Positions 51,099 through 62,128 are shown, numbered from the stretch's first letter. The stretch is 64,000 nucleotides of DNA from Dromaius novaehollandiae (GCF_036370855.1 NC_088102.1:25463001-25527000), one strand, 5' to 3'. Notes: generated by a model not told the origin, from the letters alone. A program made the numbers and translations.

Positions 51099-51170
51099 CG
51101 CCTCGCTGGCACCGCGGCACCTTTTCTCCCTCAAGTGGAGCCGCCTTCCCCCCCCCTCACGCATGGTACG
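51099..51170 (-). other. ADCK1: Probable ADCK1 5' exon (exon 1, mainly UTR)
   Basis: On the minus strand a strong donor, GCG|GTGAGTG, sits at 51099/51098 inside the CpG island, 2.9 kb upstream of the start-codon exon. A ZNF143-type promoter motif lies at 51187-51205. These together indicate the first exon. The 5' limit given here is a guess; the transcription start is probably between about 51120 and 51185. An ATG at 51164-51162 (A at -3) is open through the donor for 22 codons and ends in phase 0, in frame with exon 2. No transcript evidence is available from sequence alone. Confidence 0.6.
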
Positions 51171-51186
51171 GCCCTGCCCCCGCGCG

Positions 51187-51205
51187 GCATGCTGGGACTT
51201 GTAGT
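51187..51205 (-). promoter_or_regulatory. ZNF143/Staf-type motif in the ADCK1 promoter
   Basis: The minus strand reads ACTACAAGTCCCAGCATGC. This is one base off the well-known ACTACAATTCCCAGCATGC promoter element bound by ZNF143 (Staf). It lies about 90-105 bases upstream of the ADCK1 exon 1 donor and so close to the probable start site. Binding is inferred from the motif only. Confidence 0.75.
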
Positions 51206-54200
51206 CTGTGGCCGCCACGGCCCCGCGCGGCGGGGGAGCAGCGCCGGCCCCTGGGCGAGTCCACGGGGAGTGCGGGGGGGGGACACACAGGCCGGTGCTG
51301 CGCGCCCGCGGCGCCCGGGCTGCTCTAGCGCTGCCCCCGGGGCTGGGGCTCGCGGGCTCTGGTGCCCCAGCGCCGCCCGCCGTGAACAGCGGGGAGAGGG
51401 CGGTGTGCAGGGCGGCACGGGCACCTCGCCACCCTCCAGTGCAGAGCAGGGAGCAGAAATCTGCGGCTTTCTCAGCAGTGTGTCACATGCAGCATGCTTG
51501 CCCAGAGAAGCCATCTTTGGTGTTCTTAAAAAATATCAGGCTTTATGATATTTTAGTAGATTTTAATGTTTTCTTACTGAAAGCCCTGCTGCAAGGAAAA
51601 GACATATAAATAAATAAGTATCAGAATTCATGGAACAGGACTTGAAATACTAAAATAAATATAAGAGCACTCCATTTCAGGGAGAGGTGAGAGGTGTTGG
51701 AGGGGCATTGGTGTTTTTTATTGGATAGAAATCAGAACGGCTCTTTTGTGCAAGACACAGGTCTGACCAGAGCACTGCAAACATTTTGACCTGCAAGCCG
51801 GGCTGCGGCAATGCATCAGGACGAGGTGTGAGCACAGCCAACTGTGCAGGCTTAGCACATGGCTGGCAGTCCCGTGCCTGTGCTCAGGGCTACGGGAGCG
51901 CGCTCACCACAGCGCTGTTCGCAACAGAGCTGAACACTGTTGTCCTGCTCCTGTTGGACAGGGAACGGTGTTGTCCACTGTGGCAAGAATCATCTCCCAA
52001 ATGTCCTGTTGTCAGATCCTTGAGTAGTGTAAATTGACGGTGTAAACTAGGCAGCTATACTTAGCTTTTATCATTTGACAATACACATACATGGCTGTCT
52101 TATATCGGCTTATATTCAAGGGTCTAATTCCAAAGTCCAAAGAGATTTGGATCATAAATATCTCAGAAATTGCTGCTGTCTGTCCAAGATAATGATTCAG
52201 TGCAACAACTGTGTTCATCAGGAATAAAAGAGCTGTTGGCAACAAGGGAAATATTTGCAGAATCAAGAAAAGCTTCTCTGCAGTTGACCTTTAGCTCCTT
52301 ACTATGAGAAATGAAAATGATGATAAACTTTAGTATATTCAAGGTTCAATGCAAAACCAATCTCTTCACCAAGCCTCCTTGAAATAAAGATGATAATAAA
52401 AGACAAGTGAACAAAAGCAGAGGAGTTTCTGCCTTGCTTGGGAGAGATGGAATAAAGCAGAGAATGAAAAATACTGCTGAGCTGTCACAAATATTGTCAG
52501 GCATTCGTATTCCTTGGAACAAATATCTAGCTTGATAGTTACCCATTTGAAATTTAGCATTTCTGATTGAACTTCCTTCCCAATACAGAAAGAATGAAAC
52601 TTAGTATTGTTTTTCAGTCATATCTTTCTGATAAAGATAACCCAAATTTCAATAATACCTGGGAATCCATGGTGGAAAATAGGAAGTATTTAGGATGGAG
52701 TTGAGTTCAGAGCTACCACAATTAATCCTAGCACAAATACTTTAAAAGGATGCCAGAAATCAAAACAGAATGAGACCAAACAGATCTTAGTAATCCTTTG
52801 AGAGTTATTGTTTCCAACAGGATTCTGGAAACACTGAAACAGATTCAGGAAAGCATCACCACGCTGACTCTGTTTCCATTCATATTTGCAAGAATACAGT
52901 TGCATCCAAAAAGGTAGAGACAAAAAGAAGGGATCTAGAAACACCCAGATTATGGACCAGCTTCTAGAAGAAAGAGCAGCACCTGGGACGTTGTGCTCAA
53001 GGAGAAATCCTAAAGATTGGCCTCTCTTCCACGATGAACTTTTTTTTCATTCCAGGCCCTGTGGGAACTGCTGTACAGGTGATCTGTGCACATTCTTCCT
53101 GGGCGTAGGACAATGGTATATTACAGATTTTCCTAAAAGATCAAAATGATATTGGGAATATTTGTTGGATCCCCCTTTTGCTTCCTATATTTCTGGCTCA
53201 GTCTCTGTTTGTTTTCCCTGCCTGACCACTTTCCTGCTCCATCCCCTTCAGCACACACTAACATAAATGCCTGAACAATGTAGGCTTAGTGGTGAATATT
53301 ATCTTTGAGAAACAAAGCATCTAGCTGTTTCGAAGGGCAGAGTTAAGGATGATTACCCTGCCAACACACTGAGGATACAGGCCCTACAGGGCTAGCTGCT
53401 GCACCAGGCCATATGATGGCCAGGTTGGCTACAGTTCCACAGGTTTCTTCCCCTTCTTGGACAGATGGGAGCTTTTGAACTGATAGGGGTGCGGTGGAGC
53501 ATCTCAGCTTGGTTCTTGGACCATAATAAATTATGTAGGGAAGACTCTGCTGGAAAGATTTACAGTTTAGAAGGCAATGTTAAACGAGGATGAACAAAAA
53601 ATGAGGAAGATGTGTGTTTGTGCAGCCAGGAAAACGAGAGAGAAACGAATGCAGGCTGAACATGAACTAACCAGTATGAATCACAGAATAAAATAAGCTT
53701 AGAAATACAGGAAAAAGATCTGCTCCTAAATCTATTAGAGCCTGTGTAAGTTTTGCTATAGATTTTTGTGTATGCAAGTTTGTGATATCCATGGATGAGG
53801 CTGGTACTGGGTGTAACAGTGGGAGAAGCCACCATGCTACTGCATAGCTAAATCCAAAATAAAGCCTGTAACCCCAGCCCTATCACCATTTCCTGATCAC
53901 AGCACACTGTTTCTGCCCAGAATGCTGAACACTGCGGCCCGGGCTATCTACCCCCTGCCTTAACTGCAGGATCACAAGTGTTGGCACTTTTCACAGCCAA
54001 GGCAGCAGGTCAGCATCTGGGTTTTGCTGGCTTCTCCTGGAAGAGCTAGGTGAGATTGCTTCAGATGAATTGTGTCCCCTGCAGCTCTCAGTTAAACAGG
54101 CTGAAGCTGGGTCTGCTCTGGAGACAAAAGAGAAAAGGCTTTTGTAGTATAACAATGCCATGTGCCAAGTGCACTGGGCAATTATGTAACCAACGCTGAG

Positions 54201-56749
54201 CCCTTCTATAATAAGAAGCGGCACCTCGTTAGAGTGATCAGAGCGCTTTTGTGTGAGCCTGCGCAGGGGTACACAAGAGAGAGCTTGGCTCAAACAAAAG
54301 AGGCTGGCTTGATTTCCGTTTCTCTTTCAGCTGGTGAATAAATTAAATCTCAGATTACCCCAAATTGCTGTGACAGAGGAAAAGCATTTCCTTTGGATTT
54401 TTGTTTAAGACATTTGCATCCCAGGTGTGAATAATATGAAATGCTGAAACAAACCCACAGACTGCAGCCTTGCCGTTCCAGCATCGGAGCAGGAAGAACA
54501 GTCAGGCTGCCTGAACAGAGGACACCTGCTTTCCCTACAAGGAATCAACCCTCTCTTTTAGATTCCTTCTGATGAAAAACATACAAAGATATCTCAAAAG
54601 TGTCACTGATACCTGACATTCCTCGAGTACAGTAGAGGGGAGGGGAGGAGGCTCGGGGAAAGAGATCAAAAGAGTCTCAGAAAACAGGTGATTTGGTGAT
54701 TTTTGTGGACTCAGAGGACTTGCTTAACAAAAAGACATGAAAAGATAGGGGGAGAAATTGCTACTGGTCCCAGCAGGCCCATCTTCACTTTTCCCATCTG
54801 TCCTACCATTATGTAGACAGTCACCACTACAAATACTGAGGCAGATCCTCTGCAGCTCCAAACGAGCACAGCTCTAGGAAAGTCAGGGGAGCTATGACAA
54901 TTTATACAAGCTGAAGTTCTGGCCAGTGAAATCTCTGATACTAGAAATCTGTATCTCTGAAGTATTTTCTGGTTCTCTTCTGGTTAGTTCAGAAGAAATA
55001 TTACAAATACAACTGCATTAGGGTTGACAGATGTGCAAATCACTATGGGAAGCAGGAAACAAAATGACTTACCTAGAGCTAATTCCACAAGATAGTTTAA
55101 CATACTCCCACAGGTCTCTTCCTAGGCCAAACTCACCACATCTTTGGTCAAACTTTAAATGGAAATTGACAGGGTTTGCTTTATACCAGCAATGAAAGGT
55201 TCAGAGCTGAGTCTGGGAGCCATCCAATTTTAGAATAGGACCTTCCTGCAGATCTTATTGTACAAAGCCAGTATTTGGCTAAGACATCTCTCAGAAGAAA
55301 CATGCCCATTGCCTGAGGTCATTCAGTCCCTACAAGTCAGTAATGAACAATGTCTGAACACGATGCCAGAAAGGGATGTGCTGCATGTAAAGCTGTGCAT
55401 TAGATGAGCTGCCAAATCAAAACCTTCGCCTTTTTTTGTTACTTCCTGTGAGAATCAAAGTCTTTGCTCTACACCATAGTCCTTTCACTTGGTTTTCTAA
55501 AGCTGATGGTGGCTGAAGGATACTCCACTTCTTCTTGTAGGTTTTGGGAATTTAAAGTAGGCCACCATGTCCTACTTTAAAAGAGGGTGTGTATCAGCTG
55601 GGAGTGGAATGCTTCCGAAATTAACTTTACCACCATGGAGTCTAGAACGTACTACAGAAGTACATGAGATGATTTTTGCCTTTCTGAGGGATGTTACTCT
55701 TCCGTAAAGCATAACAAATAATACAAATTAAATGAGCCTCTCTTTCAGTCACACCAGATAATACAGACATGTCTTGAAGAATTTAAAGATTTTTGCAGAA
55801 GCACTAGTAGACCTTCTGATCTTTTTTCCCCAGCTATAATTTCTCCTTTTGAATGCTGCCTGTAACCCCTAAGGGAATGTGAAGTGCAGGGGTTGCTGAT
55901 GTGGCTGAATCTTTCCATCTAGATAAATCTCTTCTTTCTCACTCTGTAGCATCTTACCTGTGGCAGAATTTATCCCCCAAGTTGAGGAGTATCATTTATT
56001 TTGATCATTTTTATCCCACAACATGCAGTGACTGTTAGGCATATAGATATATTAACAATAGCTTATTTCATTACTTTGTATTGTCATCTTCATTTGTTAC
56101 AAGATATTTCATGAAACATTTAATTCTGCATTTGCAGATGTGAAAAGTGCTGAAGTAGAGAGGAAAGGTGCCGAGGATCTAACAGCCTAAATCTACCCCA
56201 AAAGACTCCTGGAATGCATCAGAAATATGCATTAAAATAAGTCTTTTCAAAATCAGTTGTGGTATTCGCATCAAATTAAAAATTTCCCTGCTGGCAGCCA
56301 TGCCAAGGATTAAATATCCCTCAGAGCCTCAGCTCCTTACTCACCATACAGAGAGTCATTTTGGTGTACTTCTGAAAAGTGATGTATGTAGAGACCTGTT
56401 AGCTTGCTGTCCAGTAATGTTAAGCAAAAAAGATCATGGTAAAAACAAAGGAACTCATTCTTCTTTCTTAGAGACTGGTTTATAGTTGGGGAAAACAGCT
56501 CTAAGGATTTTGGAACCATTCCTTGCATAAATGTTTCTTCTTATGAGGTCCCTGCAGAGCTGTCATCTTCAAACAATTATCAGGTCTGGTTCAGAAAAAC
56601 TCCAGAACTAGGAGATACATGAAGATGCTCCTGAAATGTGAACTTTCCACTGATTATTTCTATATTGGCCCTGAGAGTTCAGGCTTGCCTAAAGCAGACC
56701 TGGTAATGATGAAAGTGTCCCTAAAGACTTTCAGCTTTGACTAGAAGAT

Positions 56750-57770
56750 TTCTAACACGGGATGTAGAAGTGAGCACTTCCCATGGTATTCCAAAGGTTA
56801 ATCGTTCTCATTGTTAAATATTTCTGCCTGATTTCTCATTTTAATTTCTCCGATTCCAGCTTCCAGTCACTGGTTCTTGTTATGCCTTACTCTATCAAAT
56901 TAGAGTACTTTCAGATCTTGTATTTTTAACTTGTAAAGGTATATATACATAATGATCAAATCTCTTCTCAATCTTTTTGTAATAAGCAAAACATACTAAA
57001 AATTTTAATTTGCTTATTCAAAATCATTTCTCTTTTTAATGTAATTGACAATAAGCACAGATAGATGGAGTCCATCCTCTCTTAATCTGGCAGTATAGCA
57101 TTTACCTCTTAAAAGTTAACCACAAAACAAGATTACTTATTTTATTCCCCTACACTTCCAATTTATGCTAGCCTTAAAGTTACCTTTGTAGTTTTCCAAG
57201 CCTCTTCAATTTTCAAGCACTGTTTTAAAAACGTGAACACCAGGACAATACAGAGTCCCCCAAGAATTCACTACTATTCACTTATACATCCACTACTATT
57301 ATGCACTACTTATACATCCATGGTGCACACCGGACATTTTGTTATTCAATAGCACAACAAATTTATGTTGAACTACTTCTCTGACATGACCATCCTAGAG
57401 CCTTTTCAGAAACTCTGTTTTCCAGGATAGTATAGTCTGTACTTAACCCCTCATTTCTTACTTCCAGATACAGAAGTTTGCACTATGTGATATTAAAACA
57501 CATTTTGTTTGAATGGATCTCATTTACCAAGTAATCTAGTATGACTCTCCTCTCAGCATTACTGAACATTTTGCCATTCTTTGAGAGAGCTGCAGATTAA
57601 GTGATTTTGTATTGATTGCGAGCTCACTGATGAAAATATTGATAGTGTAAGTCCTAGTATCCCATCCTCAGAAATACCCTTATGCAGTGTTGAACCCCCA
57701 TTGATGATCCTTTGCTTTTTGAAATGCCAGCCAGTTCTCCACCCACATAGCATACCTCTTCATATGTTGC
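56750..57770 (-). repeat. Ancient CR1-like LINE block, about 1 kb
   Basis: The plus strand carries the complement pattern of old amniote CR1 3' regions, in the right order. TCATTGTTAAATATTTCTGC and TGATTTCTCATTTTAATTTC come first, then TTCCAGTCACTGGTTCTTG. Later come TCACTGATGAAAATATTG, GTAAGTCCTAGTATCCCATC, AACCCCCATTGATGATC and CCAGCCAGTTCTCCACCCAC. The element is heavily mutated, with a possible internal gap and short duplication near 57269-57318. Confidence 0.6.
57269..57318 (+). repeat. Imperfect tandem duplication, 22 and 28 bases
   Basis: CACTACTATT...CACTTATACATC (57269-57290) is followed directly by a copy with a six-base gain (57291-57318). It lies inside the ancient CR1-like block. 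Confidence 0.6.
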
Positions 57771-57856
57771 ACAGTACTAAAAAATGTCATGGGAAGCAGA
57801 AGACAGAAGTAATGGAAGGTGTACCAGGTCAGGTTCAAGGACAACTGTGTGAATAA

Positions 57857-57872
57857 TTTTTTTTTTTTTTTT
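57857..57872 (+). repeat. Poly-T run of 16 bases
   Basis: Simple T tract in the intergenic region, about 85 bases from the end of the CR1-like block. Confidence 0.85.
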
Positions 57873-57920
57873 GGTGTTGTGGCTTACCCAATACATAAAC
57901 TAAATTATTATCCCACTTCC

Positions 57921-57944
57921 AGAAAGAAAAGAAAAGAAAAGAAG
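57921..57944 (+). repeat. GAAAA microsatellite
   Basis: Four or so units of GAAAA with small variation. It is likely polymorphic between individuals. Confidence 0.75.
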
Positions 57945-60441
57945 CCCTGTTCTAAATGAAAAGAAGTTTTATTAGACAAGAAATTAAACATTCTGGTTTT
58001 AAGAATCTTCCCTTTTTAAAAAAACAGTAGGCTAAATTTGGTCAACAAATACTGTTTTAAAACAGGGTTTAAATGTTTCATTTTGAAAATGTTGAAAGAA
58101 AATATACTGACTTTTCCAAACTACCCACATTTTTGAGTTCTAAACTTCTCAAGAATTTATTTTTGTTTATCCCAGTAAACAATTTTGACAAGTTAAATCT
58201 AAGCATTTTCTAGGTTTGATATGCTGTACGTACTGCAGGACAGAGACAAGTAGTTATCTACAGCTGGATTAGCAGCAGGAGCCTAAAATAAAGACTGAGA
58301 TACATTTACAAAGCCGTATGGTTTTGAATAAGCTTGTAGAGCCGCTTCATACCATATGGTCCACTCTACCCAGCGTTAAGAGTCTTACATATTCACAAAC
58401 TCTAAAATAGCCAACTCACAAATCAAAATTAAACTGAAAAATTAAACCACAAAAATTACTCAAAAGAACTGGTGTTGCTTATAGCCAGACAGCTATAAAC
58501 ATCTGCAAACACAAACAGCTTATTGTCTGCAACGAGAAAAAAAAATTATAAGGACAAGCAACGAGTGTGAGGAAACCAGTGGAGCATCTCTCAAGTGCTG
58601 GAGCTGAATCAGATTGCTCAGGTACAATTTTATCTTCTAAACAACAATTTTGTACAGTGGCTGTCATACAAACTCTGCTGCAAAATAGGTCATCAAGTTG
58701 CATATTTACTGTACAGCATTAAATAATACATCACAGCAAAGGAAGAAGGAGAAACATAGAAGTAAGACAGAGAAAAAACATTTTTTTCAGTTGAGGCCAG
58801 TATCACAGTTAGAGATAGAGATAATGCAAACTTCATATGGTGACAGAATGCTCTTTAATCAGGGGGCAATACTGCCAGATGTGACAACAGCAATTCAGTT
58901 GCTAAACAACTGAAGGAAATGGGTACAAGAGATGACAGATGAGCTTTGCTTAGGACAGTTACTGATAATATATGCCAAAATCTTATATCTTTAGCTTTGT
59001 CTGATGTGCTCAGAAGAGGACAGTTTTCTCCAAAAAAAAGGAATTCATAGACCTGATGACACAGCTGCTGTCACCGCAATGCAAACCCAGGCAGATTCCC
59101 ACTGAAGTCGATGAGAGTTTTGGCACAGAAGGACTACAACAGGACTGCCCTTATGTTCCTCCAAATCTCATCCATCCTAGAAATTCTAACAGATGAATTT
59201 AGTCTGCAGGACTTTTATCTCTCTTACAGTCTTCCTGCCTCTTACTGTATGGAATGTTTTTATTTATTTATTTATAATAAGAATGTGTTTGTTTCTTATA
59301 CAGTCTACTCTCCTCTTCTCTAGCCAGCTTCTGTGTCTCTTCTAGATGAATGAACCATGGCCAGCACAGTGAGAGTCCTCACTGTATTTCACTAGATGCT
59401 AACGTAATAATAGCAGTTATTAATCAGTAACTACATTTAGTTAGTAACTACATTTCTTTTTTTATATGGCACCAAATACTGCCACTTCAGCACCAGTAGC
59501 ATCTTATCCATGTGAAGTTCCATCTAGTCCCCACCTACTACAGCTCCCTGGAGAGTGTTTTTCCCTATTTCACATTTTAACAATATCCTAAAGACTATGT
59601 CTCTTGAGGTGTTTTGGAAACTTCATTTAAAAAATGCTATGTAACATTTGAATACATACCTATTGATATATATAGCACCTGACATTTAATACAACAGCTT
59701 TTATTTCAACAGCAGTTATTTATAGAGCAGTTTTAATCTCTCTCCCTCCCTTTTCTCATGTCCTACTCAGTGATGTCTAAGTACCAGATATCAGATTAAG
59801 AAATTTTATTGCAAGCCCTTTGCACTGTATTTTCTGCCTTTTACTAGGACACCTTGTCCTTCAGCTGAACTATTAAGTTACTGAACTTATTGGAATCCAT
59901 TTTTATAGACAAGATGTTTGAAAAAAAGGGCTTTTGTACTGGGCTTTACCCACCCACACACTTTCTTTTTTTTGCAATTTCAACTAAGGGTACTGTATCA
60001 CTGGAACAGCTTTTCTGGGATTGTGCCATTGCTGTTGCGTCCATCTCTTCTCATTTTGCAGAGACCAGCAACACCTTAGGGGGTATCAAAGGGGGAAAGA
60101 TATGGACTACAAGAGACATCGTTGATTGAGGTTGGGGGATTTCATCACGCTGGGGCTGTCAGGTAGCAGATTTGTGCCCGGCGTCGCACGTCTGGCGCCA
60201 GGCCCCAGGGCGGCTGTAGCATTTAGTGACCCACACAGCCAGCCAGAGACCAGCCTGCACAGAGATGCCCTTCACCATCCTGCACCCCGAGAGTTGGCCC
60301 TGAAGAAGACAAAGGCCCTCACGGCCGCTCTGTATGTGGGAAAGACCGTTCAGCCCGAACGCGCAGCCATTTCCTCACAGCCTTGGAGCGACCGACGCCA
60401 CGGCGGCAGCACGCCCCAGCACGCCTCCGCGCTGCCGGGGG

Positions 60442-60461
60442 ACTACGTCTCCCAGGAAGCA
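60442..60461 (+). promoter_or_regulatory. ZNF143-like motif, distal SNW1 copy
   Basis: The sequence ACTACGTCTCCCAGGAAGCA keeps the ACTAC..CTCCCAG core of ZNF143 promoter elements. It differs from the best consensus in the spacer and tail. It lies 170-190 bases upstream of the SNW1 start codon. Confidence 0.6.
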
Positions 60462-60524
60462 CTGCGGCACGCGCACGGCGGCGGACACCCTGCCCCCTCC
60501 CGCCTCTACTTGCGGAGTTCTGAT

Positions 60525-60540
60525 ACTACAAGTCCCAGCC
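60525..60540 (+). promoter_or_regulatory. ZNF143-type motif, proximal SNW1 copy
   Basis: ACTACAAGTCCCAGCC is the same core as the element in the ADCK1 promoter, identical over 15 bases but on the opposite strand. It lies about 90-105 bases upstream of the SNW1 ATG and 17 bases before an NRF1 site. Confidence 0.7.
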
Positions 60541-60557
60541 CCCAACTGTGCTGCGCG

Positions 60558-60567
60558 GCGCATGCGC
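60558..60567. promoter_or_regulatory. NRF1 binding site
   Basis: GCGCATGCGC is the perfect palindromic NRF1 core. It lies 63-72 bases upstream of the SNW1 ATG, which is a typical position just upstream of housekeeping start sites. Confidence 0.7.
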
Positions 60568-60623
60568 AGCGGCGCTCCCCACCCCTCCCCCCACAGCCTG
60601 GGCTCGGAGAAGACGACGACGGC

Positions 60624-60637
60624 GGCAAAATGGCGCT
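60624..60637 (+). promoter_or_regulatory. YY1-like site overlapping the SNW1 start codon
   Basis: GGCAAAATGGCGCT approximates the YY1 element AAnATGGCGGC, which in many housekeeping genes overlaps the initiator ATG just downstream of the transcription start. The last bases differ from the best consensus. Confidence 0.45.
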
Positions 60638-60643
60638 CACCAG
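60630..60643 (+). CDS. SNW1: SNW1 exon 1, coding part
   Basis: Fourteen coding bases, ATGGCGCTCACCAG, encode MALT plus the first two bases of a Ser codon, then a GTGGGT donor. The start is in a strong context (GCAAAATGG) at the end of a GC-rich leader. Joined to exon 2 it gives MALTSFLPAPTQ, the expected N-terminus of SNW1. The 5'UTR start is not visible; by the NRF1 and YY1 positions it is likely some tens of bases upstream. SNW1 (SKIP, yeast Prp45) is a nuclear protein that threads through the activated spliceosome and also acts as a coregulator for Notch and nuclear-receptor transcription. Confidence 0.95.
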
Positions 60644-61569
60644 GTGGGTCCGGCCGGTTCGGCTTGCCCGGGTCGGGGGGCTGCTCTTCCCTGCCTGCTG
60701 CGGCTTCCCGGCCGCGCTGTGGGCCTCCGGCCGCTGCAGGGCGCCGCACGTGGGGCGTGCCCTGCCGGGCCGCGGACTGCTGGGGCGCCAGGCCCAGCGG
60801 CCGGGGAGGAGGCCGGACGCGGTGGGTCGGGCGCCGCCGCTCCGTGGGGACGGCGAGAGCCAGGCTGGGCCCGGGGGAGCCGCCGGGACCTGCCGTGCCC
60901 TGGCCGGAGGCGGCACTGGGCAGTGCAGGCGCCGCCGTCTGGGCGAGGGGGCTCCTCTCTCGCGTGCTTCTGCGGGGAGAAGGAGCCCCCCGCCCCGGCT
61001 GGGGCGATCGGATCCGTGTGGCTTTTGTGGGGATTTTCTTACCGTTAGTGAGGACAAGAGGTCTCTGTTACGAGTTGTTGTGTCTCTCTGACCACCTTCG
61101 GAGTGCAGCTTCTGCGGTCTGCTCAGAAATGCTCTCCTTTTCGGAGGCGGACGCTTCCTTGGAGGCATGTAAAAAGCCGTCTAGATGAGCTGAAAAGTGA
61201 AAAGTCAAGAATTTGAGACTCAAGTTCTTGACTTTGGCTGGTAGGGGTCTAGTACCAATGAGGAAGGTTGTTGATAGATCTCTTCGTGGATGTTTGTTTT
61301 GAGAGAAGAGAAGGGGGAGTCGCTGAAACTAGGGGTATGTTTTTTTTTTAGTCTGACTGATAGTGGTGGAAAAAGTGCATAGTGCCCCTTTAAACTTGGA
61401 AGTTACTGCCCTCATGAGCACAATACTCAAGTTTATTAAGCCTGTATTGATCAATGGTAGAGAAGAATAATAATCTAGTTGTAGACTGGAGTGTAGGTTG
61501 AGTTTTGCTGAGTGGAATTCTCAAAATTAACTGTCTCTTTTTTATTTGGTGGTATCTATGGACGTGCAG
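60644..61569 (+). other. SNW1: SNW1 intron 1
   Basis: This 926-base intron, GTGGGT to GTGCAG, has a GC-rich first third inside the CpG island. It also contains a 35-base near-perfect inverted repeat at 61201-61235. The open frames across the island are compositional. Confidence 0.92.
61201..61235. repeat. Near-perfect 17-bp palindrome in SNW1 intron 1
   Basis: The left arm (61201-61217, starting AAAGTCAAGAA and ending TTGAG) and right arm (61219-61235, starting CTCAA and ending TTCTTGACTTT) are complementary at 16 of 17 positions around one central A. The single mismatch would be a wobble pair in RNA. Confidence 0.85.
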
Positions 61570-61723
61570 TTTTCTACCAGCTCCAACCCAGCTGTCTCAG
61601 GACCAGCTAGAACAGGAAGAAAGGGCAAGAGCGCAAAGATCAAGGCAAACTGCTCTAGTGTCATCACGAAGAGAACCTCCTCCATATGGTTACCGGAAAG
61701 GATGGATACCACGGATGCTAGAG
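61570..61723 (+). CDS. SNW1: SNW1 exon 2
   Basis: This 154-base exon begins with one base completing the split Ser codon and ends in phase 0. It encodes 51 further residues, from FLPAPTQLSQ to YRKGWIPRMLE. The acceptor is GACGTGCAG and the donor GAG|GTAAGTG. With exon 1 it gives residues 1-56 of a protein usually of about 536 residues. The Arg/Gln-rich SRRE segment and the PPPYGYRKGWIPR block are hallmarks of the SNW family N-terminus. The next segment (starting DFGDGGAFPEIH) was not found before 64000. No frame damage is visible, so this is an intact gene cut by the window edge. Confidence 0.97.
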
Positions 61724-62128
61724 GTAAGTGTTTAAATTCACACTGTAGTAGTTTGTCTCTGTTCATGAAAAAAAGTGTATTTTTGGTGTAGAAATAAACT
61801 CTGAGCATCTTGAATGTAGCACAAAGAGTTATGTGGAGCCTTACCACATGGAGAACTTCTGTCAGAGCTGATGGATATGTTCTTGGGTTGGGGGAAACTC
61901 TAATTCATTTTGTTACTTTAAAAGTTTTATGGTAAGCAGTATATTGTATGGTCTCTTCCCTTTAGAAATTGTTATGCAATAATGTGGAAATAGTTCTGTG
62001 GCCCTGTCAGTTTACAAACTCTGAATGCAGAGATCCTCCAGGAGAGACATCTGTATTTTATCCTCATCACTATTGGTTAAATACATGGTCTGGATTATAG
62101 CTGGAATAAGTAAACAGATATATGTAAG

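Larger units (their letters stand above)
50400..51480. promoter_or_regulatory. ADCK1: CpG island and promoter of ADCK1
   Basis: This kilobase is very GC-rich with dense CpG, in sharp contrast to the AT-rich DNA on both sides. It spans the inferred ADCK1 first exon. It contains repeated CCCGCCCC/CCCGTCCC boxes (Sp1/KLF type) at about 51034-51075, a ZNF143-type motif at 51187-51205 and a CRE-like TGACGTAA at 50462-50469. No TATA box is evident, which fits a housekeeping promoter with dispersed initiation. Confidence 0.85.
51550..60130. other. Intergenic DNA between ADCK1 and SNW1
   Basis: About 8.6 kb separates the two divergent CpG-island promoters. It contains an ancient CR1-like block (56.75-57.77 kb), a T-run (57857-57872), a GAAAA tract (57921-57944) and a short tandem duplication (57269-57318). 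Open frames here (for example 53991-54293 minus) resemble no protein I know. The distance makes a shared bidirectional promoter unlikely. Confidence 0.7.
60170..61020. promoter_or_regulatory. SNW1: CpG island and promoter of SNW1
   Basis: This GC- and CpG-rich block is centred on the SNW1 first exon. It contains two ZNF143-like motifs (60442-60461 and 60525-60540), an NRF1 palindrome (60558-60567) and a YY1-like ATGGCG at the start codon. No TATA box is seen. The long overlapping open frames (60126-61091 and others on both strands) come from base composition. Confidence 0.85.

Noticed and set aside
50480..51609. Open frames of 127-275 codons on both strands around the ADCK1 promoter
   Set aside because: Same compositional effect in a CpG island; several start with non-ATG codons and read through the inferred donor.
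53991..54293. 100-codon minus-strand frame between the two genes
   Set aside because: In human a small, poorly conserved ORF (C14orf178) lies between these genes, but I see no similarity and no transcript signals here.
59670..59790. Possible MIR-like start (TATATAGCACCTGACATTTA)
   Set aside because: Only the first 20 bases resemble the family; the following sequence does not continue the match.
51170..60600. One shared bidirectional promoter for ADCK1 and SNW1
   Set aside because: The genes are divergent, but the two CpG islands are separate and about 9 kb apart, each with its own motifs.
60126..61188. Long open frames (up to 321 codons) across the SNW1 CpG island on both strands
   Set aside because: They overlap each other in several frames, run through the SNW1 first exon and donor, and are rich in Arg/Ala/Gly/Pro as expected from GC-rich DNA. 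None matches a known protein.
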